NCBI GenBank assembly: GCA_003225315.1
Contig: QHZD01000035.1
Span: 32,111-96,110, forward strand
Reading direction: 5' to 3'
Length of the DNA: 64,000 nt
Source of the DNA: Acidobacteriota bacterium
GTDB lineage: Bacteria > Acidobacteriota > Terriglobia > Acidiferrales > UBA7541
The position numbers and the translations under genes were made by a program. The notes below the pieces were generated by a model. It searched no databases. It was not told the origin of the DNA and saw only the letters and a list, made by a program, of their open reading frames with translations. Numbering within the stretch: position 1 is the stretch's first letter; every line of letters starts with the position of its first letter. Below, piece after piece: positions 1 through 8,880 of this stretch.

Positions 1-96
1 GACGCCGAATCGAAGGTTCAAAGGCCTCGGCATTTTTTGAACAGTGGCTCGCAGCTTGATGTGAAGGATCGGGTCCGGATAATTCTGCGCAATTAG
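1..96 (+). CDS. possible 3' end of a truncated gene
   Basis: The first frame is open from the window edge to a TAG at 94-96, giving a 31-residue tail that ends DRVRIILRN. It lies 51 bases upstream of the GH31 gene on the same strand. I do not recognise the product, and an open frame this short can occur by chance. It is recorded only because a gene could enter the window here. Confidence 0.3.
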   Translation, partial: DAESKVQRPRHFLNSGSQLDVKDRVRIILRN

Positions 97-147
97 GAAA
101 CTCACCTGATCGTTCTTCACTTTTCTTCGCTTCCCCGGAGGACTGCC

Positions 148-2598
148 GTGACAGGTTTTGCTCGAAGCATCGCAATTGGGCTGTTTGGCTTCACTCTCGG
201 AAGTGGACTTGTCTTCGCGCAAGGCTGGCAGCACCTTGGTAACGTTCAACGCGTCGAAAGGCTGAAAGACGGCGTCGAGCTTACTGCCGGCACAGCGAAA
301 GTGCGTGTCACGGCATTCCGCGACGGGGTGTTCCGAGTGCGTGTCGCTCCAAAGGGTACTTTTCCCAAGGACTTTTCCTGGGCGGTGATCCAATCACCCG
401 AACCACCGGCAGTCAAAGTCGAGGAAAACCAAAAGGAAATCAGAATCGCGGCGGGAAATATAGTCGCCATCGTTCAGCGATCGCCTCTCCTAATCGATTT
501 CTCTGATGCTGCCGGAACCGTCCTCCTCGCCGACGAACCGAGCCTGCCAATGGCCTGGAATGGCAGGCGAATTCACACCTGGAAGAAAATGCCTGCAGAT
601 GAAAATTATTTTGGGTTGGGCGACAAAGCCGGACCCATGAACCGCCGGAACCGCTCCTTTACAAACTGGAACACCGATGAATTTGGCTGGCAAGAGTCCT
701 CAGACCCTTTATATAAGACCATTCCTTTCTTCATCGGGCTGCGCAATGGCATCGCTTATGGCCTTTTCTTCGACAACACCTATCGAAGCATTTTTGATTT
801 TGGCAAAGAATCGCGAGATTATTTTTCCTTTGGTGCTGAGGGCGGGGAGCTGAATTACTACTTCTTTGCCGGACCCGAGCCAAAAAAAATCATCGACGAA
901 TACACCGCCATGACGGGACGCTCTCCTCTGCCGCCTCTGTGGACGCTCGGCTATCAGCAGTGCCGCTATTCCTACTATCCGGAATCACGAGCACGGGAGA
1001 TCGTCAAGACGCTTCGCGAGAAAGAAATACCAGCGGATGTCATCTACTTCGACATCGATTATCAGCAGGGCAACGCGCCCTTCACCATCAACAGGGAATA
1101 CTTCCCGACTTTCGAGAGAATGATCGGGGATTTTCGCGCTCAGGGAATGCACACCATTTTGATCACCGACCTCCACATCAAGAAAGACCCCGGCCATGGC
1201 TATGTGCCGTACGATTCGGGAATAAAGAACGATGTGTTCGTGAAGAATCCCAATGGATCGGTTTATGTAGGGACCGTTTGGCCGGGCGAAAGCGTGTTTC
1301 CGGATTTTACCTTGACACGTGCGCGGGACTGGTGGCGCGGACTCTACAAAGACTTCGTCAGCATGGGGGCGGCGGGCTTCTGGAATGACATGAATGAACC
1401 AGCGCTGTTCCTACGCGCCGATAAAACCATGCCGCTTGACACCGTGCATCGGCTGGACGATGGAACCACACTCGACCATCGTGCCATTCACAATGTCTAC
1501 GGCATGCAGAACGTGCGTGCCACGTACGATGGGTTGCTCAAACTCCAAGCGAACGAACGGCCATTCGTGCTCACGCGCGCCGCGTATTCCGGCGCCCAGC
1601 GGTATGCCGCCACTTGGACGGGCGACAACAGCAGCACCTGGAATCATCTGAAGATGAGCACGCCGATGCTCTTGAGCATGGGGATTTCGGGTTACCCGCT
1701 CGTCGGTGACGACATTGGAGGCTTTGCCGGTTCGCCGACGGCTGATTTGCTAACTCGCTGGTTCGAGGTCGGAGCGTTGAATCCCATTTATCGCGATCAC
1801 ACCGCAAAGGGTACGGCGGACCAGGAGCCGTGGGTGCATGGCCCGGAGCACGAGGCCATTCGCCGGAAATACATCGAGCTGCGTTATGTGCTGATGCCGT
1901 ACCTCTATACCGGCATCGAGGAAACCTCACGCACGGGATTGCCGTTAATGCGCCCCGTGTTTCTCGAATATCCGCAGGCATCGGATTTTTACGGGGACAA
2001 TCGGGATTTCCTTTTTGGACGGGATTTCTTTGTCGCGCCGGTAACCACGGAAATGGTGGATGCCGAAGAAATCTCATTGCCTCCCGGCGAATGGTATGAC
2101 TTCTGGACAAACGCGAAGGTGCCGAGCAAGGAGAAGTTTTCGCTACATCCCCGGCTCGACGAAATGCCGCTCTACGTGCGCGCCGGAGCCATTGTGCCAA
2201 TGCAGCCTTTGGTGCAATCCACGGAGGAAAAGCCTAACGGGCCGCTTGAGCTGCGCGTCTATCTCCCCAACGGTGCATCAAACACTGATTGCAGAGGTAC
2301 ACTCTATCAGGACGACGGGCATACGTTTGCCTACCAGAAAGGCGAGATTCTGCGCGTCAACTATTCCTGCCGGGTTTCGATTGGCTCTGTGACCGTGACA
2401 AGCAACGTCGAACAAAATGCATATCAGCCTTGGTGGAAGAGCGCGGAAGTAAAGTTGTTCGGCGCCACCGCCCAGCCAAAAGACGTTCGCATTGGGGAAC
2501 AGATTACCAGCGAATGGCGCTATGACAGCCGCGCCCACACCGTTACGCTCACCGTGCCCGACGCCGTGAAAAATTGGAGCGTTCGCCTGGCGTTCTAG
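148..2598 (+). CDS. alpha-glucosidase, glycoside hydrolase family 31
   Basis: The 816-aa protein is an exported GH31 enzyme that should release glucose from the ends of alpha-glucans or oligosaccharides. A signal peptide is visible (hydrophobic residues about 8-24, ending near FAQG). The GH31 N-terminal beta domain is followed by the (beta/alpha)8 barrel. The nucleophile motif FWNDMNEP puts the nucleophile at D414, and TWTGDNSSTW puts the acid/base at D493. Downstream RDH and VAP motifs and a C-terminal beta region are typical of the family. The GTG start is chosen because CGGAGGA (137-143) stands 5 bases before it. It converges with a GH13 amylase operon (18-base gap), so the locus serves alpha-glucan degradation. 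Family assignment is firm; exact linkage preference is not readable from sequence. Confidence 0.93.
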   Translation: MTGFARSIAIGLFGFTLGSGLVFAQGWQHLGNVQRVERLKDGVELTAGTAKVRVTAFRDGVFRVRVAPKGTFPKDFSWAVIQSPEPPAVKVEENQKEIRIAAGNIVAIVQRSPLLIDFSDAAGTVLLADEPSLPMAWNGRRIHTWKKMPADENYFGLGDKAGPMNRRNRSFTNWNTDEFGWQESSDPLYKTIPFFIGLRNGIAYGLFFDNTYRSIFDFGKESRDYFSFGAEGGELNYYFFAGPEPKKIIDEYTAMTGRSPLPPLWTLGYQQCRYSYYPESRAREIVKTLREKEIPADVIYFDIDYQQGNAPFTINREYFPTFERMIGDFRAQGMHTILITDLHIKKDPGHGYVPYDSGIKNDVFVKNPNGSVYVGTVWPGESVFPDFTLTRARDWWRGLYKDFVSMGAAGFWNDMNEPALFLRADKTMPLDTVHRLDDGTTLDHRAIHNVYGMQNVRATYDGLLKLQANERPFVLTRAAYSGAQRYAATWTGDNSSTWNHLKMSTPMLLSMGISGYPLVGDDIGGFAGSPTADLLTRWFEVGALNPIYRDHTAKGTADQEPWVHGPEHEAIRRKYIELRYVLMPYLYTGIEETSRTGLPLMRPVFLEYPQASDFYGDNRDFLFGRDFFVAPVTTEMVDAEEISLPPGEWYDFWTNAKVPSKEKFSLHPRLDEMPLYVRAGAIVPMQPLVQSTEEKPNGPLELRVYLPNGASNTDCRGTLYQDDGHTFAYQKGEILRVNYSCRVSIGSVTVTSNVEQNAYQPWWKSAEVKLFGATAQPKDVRIGEQITSEWRYDSRAHTVTLTVPDAVKNWSVRLAF

Positions 2599-2615
2599 GC
2601 CGCGCCCATTTCCGC

Positions 2616-4628
2616 TCAATTCAGAGAAAAAATTGAAAGAGATTGTCCCGGCAAAGTAACGCGGAGCTCTTTCCCAGCCAACTCACCTTTCGCTTCGCCG
2701 AAGAGCAGTGTAATTGCCAGTGCCTTCTGCGCTGGCGTGTCCGCCAGTGGAATGTGTAGCTCCCGCTGCTGATCGGCATTGTTAAACGCGACCACAAGGC
2801 GTTCTTCCTCTGATTCGCGGGCAAAAACGTAGGAAAATTCATCGGAAGCCAAATGCCATAACTGACCGCTGCGCAGAGCGGCATGCTCGCGCCGAAGCTT
2901 CAATAGCGCCCGCACGTAAGAGAAAATCTCCTGTTGATCGCTCGCTCGTCCCGCTTGCGTGAACGCGTCGTTCTTGTCGCCAATCCACCCGCCGGGAAAG
3001 TCGCGCCGGTTGTCCGGATCGCCGCCTCCCGGCATCCCGATTTCGTCGCCGTAGTAAACCTCTGGAATGCCCCGCAGCGTGAGCGTGAGCCCGAAAGCCA
3101 GCCTCAGCTTCGCAGGAGAACTGCCTTCGGCGCTGGCGAACCGTGGCACGTCATGATTCGAAAAAAACGGAACGAGCATTTCGGGATGCAAGTACAAAGA
3201 ATCATGCCGCAGCACGTCCGCGATGCGGCCTGCCGGCGTTTTTTTCAGCAAAACGTCCCGCAGCGTGAAGAACATTGGAAAGTCGAAAACAGTCGAGAGC
3301 CCGCTATCAATACCATCGTAGCGCCTCACTTCGCCCACAAAAAACGATGTGACACTCGGATCGGGATGAAACACTTCGCCGATGGTCGTTAGGTTTGGAT
3401 ACAGCCTGCGCAATCCCGCATGCCAGCTTGCCCAGAACTTCCGGCCAACGTAGGGAAACGTATCGACGCGGTACCCGTCCAGCCCGGAGATTTCCGCCCA
3501 CCAGACGCTGTTCTGCAGAAGGTATTGCTCGACCAAGGGATTCTCGGTATTCATGTCTGGCAGAATTCCGAAGAACCAGCCTTCTGTTAGATTTCGTTTC
3601 ATGCGCACCGGGGCATGAGGATCGATCAGCGATTCGAACGGATCGTTTCCATTAGTTTGACCGTCCGGCTTGCCGTAAAAACTGCCTTTCATCGGCGAAA
3701 AGGAATTGATGTGGTGCTGCAGCGTGCCGTGAAACCAATCGGACATCGGCGGATTCGTAACCCAAGGATGTTTCGGTCCAACATGATTCGGCACGGCATC
3801 AAAAAAAATCTTCATCCCCTGTTTGTGCGCGGCCGCGACGAGTTCCTGATAATCTTTCAGCGCTCCGAGATGGGGATCGACGGCATAAAGGTCCACGGCC
3901 CCATACCCGTGATAATCCTGGGCGGCTCCGTTTGTCACTATGGGCGTGAGCCAGAGCGTGGTCACGCCGAGATCCTTCAGGTAGGCCAAGTGGTTCTGAA
4001 TCCCGCGCAGGTCGCCGCCGTGGTACGCACGCGGTTTCGAGCAATCGTGCGACCCCGGCGCTTCGGCGGGCTCATCATTCGTCGAATCGCCGTTCGCGAA
4101 GCGGTCCGGCATGATCAGGTACATCACGTCGTCTTGCGATAGCCCTTGAAACCTTCCCAGGGTCGGAGCGCGAGCTACGATCGGCAGCTCAAACGACGTT
4201 GTTCCCTTCGGCGCAGTAATCCGGCAGACGGCGGTCCCCGATTTCGTGCCCGCTCCAATCTTCAGCCACACAAAAAGATAGTCCCCGCCCGCTGTAGCTT
4301 GCGTGCGCGAGACGCGAAGCGCCGGCAGATTGCAAGCAACGTGCGTCGCTTCCAGATCGTGCCCGGAAAGCAGCAGCATCACCTCGGGTGTCAGCCCCAC
4401 CCACCAGTTCGGAGGTTCAACTTTTGTAACGGCAGGACCGGTTTCCTTGCCCGGTTGCTGCGGGTGCGCGACTCCGGTCGGGATGAAGTAAGAAAAAGCG
4501 ACGAAAAGTATCGAGAAAAGGGTGTCGCGGCATACATTGGCCACAGAACGCCGAAAATGGAGTGGGTTCTTTTTCACGCGCAGAGCATAGAGAAAAACGA
4601 ACAGGGATGCCAGTCTGAAATTCCACAA
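2616..4628 (-). CDS. alpha-amylase family protein (GH13, cyclomaltodextrinase/neopullulanase-like)
   Basis: The 670-aa protein hydrolyses alpha-glucans or cyclodextrins. An N-terminal hydrophobic segment (about residues 35-52) indicates export. It is followed by an Ig-like domain found in the neopullulanase/cyclomaltodextrinase group, the GH13 catalytic barrel (from about residue 165, YLIMPDRFANGD) and a C-terminal beta domain. The catalytic triad is visible: nucleophile D389 in GYRVDTFP, acid/base E418 in TIGEVF, and D493 in SNHDVPRF. The farthest-upstream start is a TTG without a clear ribosome-binding site. In-frame GTG codons, including one at 4577, could be the true start, and the signal peptide remains with them. 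It lies 16 bases downstream of the CBM9-like gene, probably one operon. Confidence 0.9.
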   Translation of the reverse strand: MWNFRLASLFVFLYALRVKKNPLHFRRSVANVCRDTLFSILFVAFSYFIPTGVAHPQQPGKETGPAVTKVEPPNWWVGLTPEVMLLLSGHDLEATHVACNLPALRVSRTQATAGGDYLFVWLKIGAGTKSGTAVCRITAPKGTTSFELPIVARAPTLGRFQGLSQDDVMYLIMPDRFANGDSTNDEPAEAPGSHDCSKPRAYHGGDLRGIQNHLAYLKDLGVTTLWLTPIVTNGAAQDYHGYGAVDLYAVDPHLGALKDYQELVAAAHKQGMKIFFDAVPNHVGPKHPWVTNPPMSDWFHGTLQHHINSFSPMKGSFYGKPDGQTNGNDPFESLIDPHAPVRMKRNLTEGWFFGILPDMNTENPLVEQYLLQNSVWWAEISGLDGYRVDTFPYVGRKFWASWHAGLRRLYPNLTTIGEVFHPDPSVTSFFVGEVRRYDGIDSGLSTVFDFPMFFTLRDVLLKKTPAGRIADVLRHDSLYLHPEMLVPFFSNHDVPRFASAEGSSPAKLRLAFGLTLTLRGIPEVYYGDEIGMPGGGDPDNRRDFPGGWIGDKNDAFTQAGRASDQQEIFSYVRALLKLRREHAALRSGQLWHLASDEFSYVFARESEEERLVVAFNNADQQRELHIPLADTPAQKALAITLLFGEAKGELAGKELRVTLPGQSLSIFSLN

Positions 4629-4644
4629 CGGTGAGACAAGTCCG

Positions 4645-5400
4645 CTACCTTCGAGGCAAAGGATGCTGCGCGAACGTCAATTCTCCAAACGCTTCCGGAA
4701 CGTGGAAATTAGGGACGGGTGTTTTCGTGGGCTGCCAAGCGGAATAAAAGCGCGGCTCAATACTTCCTTCGACGCGGTAAAAATTCACTCTCCACGTAGC
4801 TCCAGCATCGAAGCGCGCAACGAGGCTTTTCATAGGTAGCGCGAGCTCCGCGACCCAGTTCTTGCCCGCGTCATTCATAATAACGCGCCTCCGCAGGCCA
4901 CTCTTCAAATCATGCTTCTCGCCCGGTGCAATGTCCAAATCGATCCACATCCCATTAGGACTCACTTCGAATTCCTTATACAGCCGGAGCCGAAACGGGT
5001 CGGGCTGCAGAAAAACTTCCGCGACGTCGCGGTCCCAGAGTTGATCGCGGCGCCCGTTGGGTTTCGCATCGGGGAACACTGTGATGACTCGGTACTTCGC
5101 CTGGAATCGCACAAAGAGGGTCTCTGGAGTCCACAGTAGCCGTACTTCCGTCTCTCGTTCCGGATCAGCATTCTTGCCTTGCCAGTCCGCGTTGAAGCGC
5201 AGAGGCGCGGGAGCCTCCCAGGACGACCAAGATGGAAATCCATCCGAATCAGGCGGTTCGAGCATTCGAACGGCCACAGCGGTTCGTTCCTGGGACGTAG
5301 CGTCGAATGGAGACATACTTGCGAATTGCCCTTCCTGCTCTTCAGTACTGCCGATTTGAGGCAGCCCACAGAATAACCATAGTCCGGCGACGCACAACAA
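4645..5400 (-). CDS. exported CBM9-like (DOMON-type) carbohydrate-binding protein
   Basis: The 251-aa protein carries a family-9-like carbohydrate-binding domain over most of its length (motifs WDRDVAEVFLQPD, YKEFEVSPNGMWID and WRVNFYRVEG are typical). It probably binds sugar or glucan outside the cytoplasm and precedes the GH13 amylase in the same operon. The in-frame start is a TTG with no ribosome-binding site. An ATG at 5416 lies one base out of frame, and removing one T from the seven-T run (5399-5405 on the complement) would join it to this frame as a convincing signal peptide beginning MTASFLLCVAGLW. The N-terminus is therefore uncertain: alternative TTG start, sequencing error in the homopolymer, or slippage. 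Confidence 0.8.
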   Translation of the reverse strand: MLCVAGLWLFCGLPQIGSTEEQEGQFASMSPFDATSQERTAVAVRMLEPPDSDGFPSWSSWEAPAPLRFNADWQGKNADPERETEVRLLWTPETLFVRFQAKYRVITVFPDAKPNGRRDQLWDRDVAEVFLQPDPFRLRLYKEFEVSPNGMWIDLDIAPGEKHDLKSGLRRRVIMNDAGKNWVAELALPMKSLVARFDAGATWRVNFYRVEGSIEPRFYSAWQPTKTPVPNFHVPEAFGELTFAQHPLPRR

Positions 5401-5533
5401 AAAAACTGGCTGTCATCGCAAAAGTCTTTTCCGTCGTCACACTTTCTGCGCTTTCTCAGCGAGCCTGTCCAACAGGCCCGCAAACTGTTTGCGCACCATA
5501 CACTCACCTGATCCTGGATACCAGGGACGGCGG

Positions 5534-5542
5534 TGCTAACAT
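5534..5542 (+). promoter_or_regulatory. candidate extended -10 promoter of the enoyl-CoA hydratase gene
   Basis: TGC-TAACAT fits an extended -10 element, 65 bases before the start codon. No good -35 is visible. It lies in the 207-base gap between the divergently transcribed CBM9-like gene and this one. Weak evidence. Confidence 0.3.
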
Positions 5543-5607
5543 CAATTTTGCCCTCTTTCTTTGATTTCTCAGTTCAGAATGACAACGAAAACCTCAGGAG
5601 CACTGAA

Positions 5608-6432
5608 ATGATTGAACCAGTCGACACCCAGGACTTCACTGCGCAACCGGAACGCCGCAAACCAGAGCAATTTGAGCATGTGAAGTTCCGCATCGAGGCT
5701 GGCGTCGCGAAGATGACACTCAACCGTCCGGAGCATAACCTCCTGAACGAAGCCATGCTCCGTGAAATCGCCGGGGGAGTTTCTCATGCCGGTGAGCGCG
5801 ACGACGTTAAGCTGATCGTTCTCGACTCAGCCTGCAAAGTCTTCTGCGGTGGAATCGACATCGGTGAATATACCTCACAACGCGTGTTTCAAATGCTCGA
5901 CGCATTTCATGCGGCGTTCGCGGGAATGTTGGAAGTGGGCAAGCCCGTCGTGTGCGTAGTGAACGGACCCGCGATCGGCGGCGGCGCGGAGCTGGCAGCG
6001 TTCGGCGATCTCGTGATTGCCACGCCAAAGGCGCGATTTGCCCAGCCGGAAATCAGCATCGGTATTTTCCCGCCACTCGCATCTACTATTCTCCCGTTTC
6101 TCGTCGGGCCCAAAATCGCGCTCGAGCTTGTTCTGACCGGTGAGCCCGTAACCGCCGAACGCGCTCTGGAACTCGGCATGATCAATCGCCTCGTTCCGGA
6201 GGCCCAGCTCGAAAAAACAGTCGGCGATCTCGTCGGCCGGATAAACGGCCACTCCGGTCCCGTGCTGACGATGGCGAAGAAAGCAATTCTCGGCGGTATG
6301 GGATTGTCGCTGCGCGATGGTCTCAAGCATTCGATGAACATTTTCTTGAATGAACTCTACCGCCTTGAGGATTCGCAGGAAGGTCTCCGAGCCCTGGTGG
6401 AAAAGCGCAAACCCAACTGGAAAAATCGCTAA
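5608..6432 (+). CDS. enoyl-CoA hydratase/isomerase family protein
   Basis: The 274-aa protein belongs to the crotonase fold, which acts on CoA thioesters. The oxyanion-hole segments are visible (KVFCGGIDIGEY, and NGPAIGGGAELAAFGDLVIA with QPEISIGIFPP following). The sequence resembles the subgroup often annotated as cyclohexa-1,5-diene-1-carbonyl-CoA hydratase, but nothing nearby belongs to aromatic degradation, so the substrate is open. The ATG at 5608 is chosen because CAGGAG (5595-5600) lies 7 bases upstream. The frame is open further upstream, but those codons run through the promoter region and look non-coding. It stands alone between the glucan locus and the B12 regulon. Confidence 0.85.
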   Translation: MIEPVDTQDFTAQPERRKPEQFEHVKFRIEAGVAKMTLNRPEHNLLNEAMLREIAGGVSHAGERDDVKLIVLDSACKVFCGGIDIGEYTSQRVFQMLDAFHAAFAGMLEVGKPVVCVVNGPAIGGGAELAAFGDLVIATPKARFAQPEISIGIFPPLASTILPFLVGPKIALELVLTGEPVTAERALELGMINRLVPEAQLEKTVGDLVGRINGHSGPVLTMAKKAILGGMGLSLRDGLKHSMNIFLNELYRLEDSQEGLRALVEKRKPNWKNR

Positions 6433-6488
6433 ACGCGCGGCGTTTTCTCACTGACTTCAAACTTAATCGTGCCGTTTCCAGTCTTGCG

Positions 6489-6517
6489 TTGACACTCCCG
6501 CGGGCGCGGCTTACACT
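6489..6517 (+). promoter_or_regulatory. sigma-70 promoter for the btuFCD riboswitch transcript
   Basis: TTGACA (6489-6494) and TACACT (6512-6517) are separated by exactly 17 bases. Transcription would start about 6525, just before the cobalamin riboswitch. It is one of the best -35/-10 pairs in the window. Confidence 0.75.
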
Positions 6518-6527
6518 CAAAATTCAA

Positions 6528-6660
6528 TTTGCAGGCAGGGGTAGCGGGGAAGGCCGTGTGAATCGGCCGCGGTCCCGCCACTGTGATCGGCTCAAGAGCC
6601 GTAAGCCAGGCCACCCTCCCGTGCCGCAGAGGGCCGCGCTCTTCGCGAGAAAGAGCGATG
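6528..6660 (+). ncRNA. cobalamin riboswitch 1 (upstream of btuFCD)
   Basis: The conserved core is readable: GGGGAAGGCCGTGTGAAT (6546-6563), then GTCCCGCCACTGTGATCGG, then the B12 box GTAAGCCAGGCCACCC (6601-6616). A hairpin CGCTCTT/AAGAGCG follows the box. The element lies between a strong promoter and a terminator and precedes the B12 transport operon, as expected for repression by adenosyl- or other cobalamins. Motifs were recognised by eye; a covariance-model search was not possible. Confidence 0.9.
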
Positions 6661-6664
6661 GCGT

Positions 6665-6695
6665 AAGCCCCAGGGTGTCTCGTGGGGCTTTTTTG
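6665..6695 (+). terminator. intrinsic terminator, riboswitch expression platform
   Basis: AAGCCCCA pairs with TGGGGCTT around a 10-base loop and is followed by a run of T (TTTTTT through 6694). Its place between the B12 box and the btuF start indicates transcriptional attenuation: with ligand bound the transcript should stop here. Confidence 0.8.
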
Positions 6696-6730
6696 TTGGA
6701 CAATGGAACTTTCCTCGGCGTGGGAGATTC

Positions 6731-7855
6731 GTGAGCGGCTTGGCCAAGCAACTTTTCCAAACGGTGACTTTTGCAGCAGCTACTTTGCTGCTGGGGACGG
6801 CGCCTTTCCGTGCGCAAAGCACTTCCCTTAGCTCTTCGCCTTCCCCGGTCTACCGCGAAGTCACCGATGAAACCGGACGGTCTGTCCGCATTCCTCAACC
6901 TGTTCGTCGCATCGTCTCCCTGGCTCCGAGCCTTACTGAAACTGTCTATGCTCTCGGTTTGCAGGATCGCCTGGTCGGCGACACGGAGTTCTGCGACTAT
7001 CCCCCCGATGCCCAGAAAAAAACGAAAGTCGGCGGCGCCATTAATCCAAGTCTCGAGCAAATTGCCGCTCTCCATCCGGATCTCGTCCTCGTGACCAAAG
7101 GTCTGAACCGCCTTGAAACCGTCCACGCTCTGGATAGCCTGGGAATTTCTTCCTACGCCACCGACCCTCACACCGTGAATGACATCATTGCCTCATCGAA
7201 GAAGCTCGCCAATTTGTTGGGCGTTCCGGACGCCGGCGCTTCCGTGGCTGCCGAGATGGAGCATCAGCTTGCGGCCTTGCAGCAACGCCTTGCGTCTAGT
7301 CCGGCCAAGCGTGTTCTCTTCGTTGTTTGGCACCAGCCGCTCATCTCTGTTGGCAAGCACACTTTCATCGCCGATGCTCTCCGCTACGCTGGCGCTGTCT
7401 CCATCGTGGATGCTGAGCAGGACTGGCCGCAGGTCAGTCTCGAAGAAGCCGCTCGCTTGCAACCTGACTACCTCGCCTTTGCGGCCTCGCATTCTGAAGC
7501 GTCTCCTCCCGGTCTTGAGGCTCTTTCCACTCTTCCCGGCTGGCGCATCATGGAGGCCGTCGCCAACCGGCGTTACGCTGTGATTAGTGACGCTGTGAAC
7601 CGGCCTGCGCCTCGCATCGTCTCAGCTATTGAAGAGCTTGCGCGTCAGCTTCATCCTGAGCTCTTTGCTGAAAAACCGGGGAACCTCAACGAGAATTCCG
7701 TCAAGGAAAAAATGGAGAAGGAAAAAACCGGAAAGGACAAGGACGAAAAGACTCCTCCGCCGCTGATTCAGCCGCCCCATTTGGCATTTTCTCTTCTTTC
7801 CGGTGCACTGCGCGGCAGCGACGCCGTTCCCGGAGGCCGCGCATGCGTCCGCTGA
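6731..7855 (+). CDS. btuF: cobalamin ABC transporter, periplasmic substrate-binding protein
   Basis: The 374-aa protein is a type III (BtuF/FepB-like) binding protein that would hand B12 to the BtuCD importer. It has a signal peptide (hydrophobic residues about 10-25), the family start motif RRIVSLAPSLTETVYALG, and two lobes joined by a helix. It begins with GTG behind GGGAG (6722-6726). Substrate assignment rests on the upstream cobalamin riboswitch as well as on similarity. About 65 residues at the C-terminus (from KPGNLNENSVKEK) are Lys/Glu-rich and then proline-rich, which is not usual for BtuF. The gene overlaps btuC by 13 bases, so translation is coupled. Confidence 0.88.
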   Translation: MSGLAKQLFQTVTFAAATLLLGTAPFRAQSTSLSSSPSPVYREVTDETGRSVRIPQPVRRIVSLAPSLTETVYALGLQDRLVGDTEFCDYPPDAQKKTKVGGAINPSLEQIAALHPDLVLVTKGLNRLETVHALDSLGISSYATDPHTVNDIIASSKKLANLLGVPDAGASVAAEMEHQLAALQQRLASSPAKRVLFVVWHQPLISVGKHTFIADALRYAGAVSIVDAEQDWPQVSLEEAARLQPDYLAFAASHSEASPPGLEALSTLPGWRIMEAVANRRYAVISDAVNRPAPRIVSAIEELARQLHPELFAEKPGNLNENSVKEKMEKEKTGKDKDEKTPPPLIQPPHLAFSLLSGALRGSDAVPGGRACVR

Positions 7856-8880
7856 CGCTCCGGCGCCTCCTCCTGCAATGCTTCGCATTACTCGTGATTT
7901 TGTTCGTCGTTGTGGTCATCGCCATCAAGTTTGGCGCCGTCCCCGTTTCCCTCTACGCCCTTGGCCGCGATCTATGGAACGTCTTATTGCACCAGCGCAC
8001 CAACATCTCCAGCGATTACGTCTTGATCATCCAAAATATCCGCCTTCCCCGCATTCTCCTTGGAATCATGGTGGGCGCTTCACTCTCCGTCGCCGGCACG
8101 AGCTTTCAGGCCCTACTTCGTAATCCTCTCGCTGATCCCTACGTCCTCGGCGTATCCAGCGGCGCAGGCCTCGGAGCCATCCTTGCGCTTATCGTCGAAC
8201 CCCACGTCACGCTTTCTCCAGTGTTCGCCGCACTGTTGACTCCTCTCGGCGCCTTTCTCGGGGCCGCCGCTACTGTCACTGTCGTCTATCTTCTCGGCCG
8301 GCGCGAAGGCCAGATTGACAGCACTACGCTCCTTCTCGGCGGTGTCATTACTGCTTCTTTCATCTCCGCCATCATCATGTTCCTCATGAGCACGCTCACT
8401 GGGAATCTCCGTGGCCTCTCCTTCTGGTTGATGGGCGATCTTTCCACTCCTCTCCAAAAGAGTGTCTATTGGTTCTTGGGCATTGGTTTCCTCGGTGCCT
8501 CCGGCGCGATATACACCACCGCTTCCGATCTGAACCTGCTCCTGGCGGGGGAAAAAGAGGCCATGCACCTTGGCGTCGACGTCCCTCGCGTCCGCCTCGT
8601 CGTCTACATCGCCGCATCCTTGCTCACCGGTTTGGCTGTCTCAGTCAGCGGCGCCATCGGCTACGTCGGCCTGATCGTGCCTCATGTCATGCGGCTCATC
8701 TTCGGCTCGGACCATCGGACCTTGCTGCCTACAGCCGCGATTGGCGGAGCCATTGCCGTTGTATTCGCGGACACGTTGGCGCGTACCGTTGTTGCGCCTA
8801 ATGAACTCGCCGTCGGCGCCGTGACCGCCGTAGTGGGCGCGCCCCTCTTTATCTACCTCCTGCGCAGGAGGCTCGCATGA
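7843..8880 (+). CDS. btuC: cobalamin ABC transporter permease (FecCD family)
   Basis: The 345-aa protein is a polytopic inner-membrane permease of the BtuC/FecCD family. Hallmarks are RLPRILLGIMVGASLSVAGTSFQALLRNPLADPYVLGVSSGAGLGA-type sequence near residues 65-110 and GAIGYVGLIVPHVMRL near residue 270, the segment that contacts the ATPase. Length matches the family. The ATG start lies inside the end of btuF, and the stop overlaps the btuD start in an ATGA, typical of a tightly coupled operon. Confidence 0.92.
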   Translation: MRPLTLRRLLLQCFALLVILFVVVVIAIKFGAVPVSLYALGRDLWNVLLHQRTNISSDYVLIIQNIRLPRILLGIMVGASLSVAGTSFQALLRNPLADPYVLGVSSGAGLGAILALIVEPHVTLSPVFAALLTPLGAFLGAAATVTVVYLLGRREGQIDSTTLLLGGVITASFISAIIMFLMSTLTGNLRGLSFWLMGDLSTPLQKSVYWFLGIGFLGASGAIYTTASDLNLLLAGEKEAMHLGVDVPRVRLVVYIAASLLTGLAVSVSGAIGYVGLIVPHVMRLIFGSDHRTLLPTAAIGGAIAVVFADTLARTVVAPNELAVGAVTAVVGAPLFIYLLRRRLA

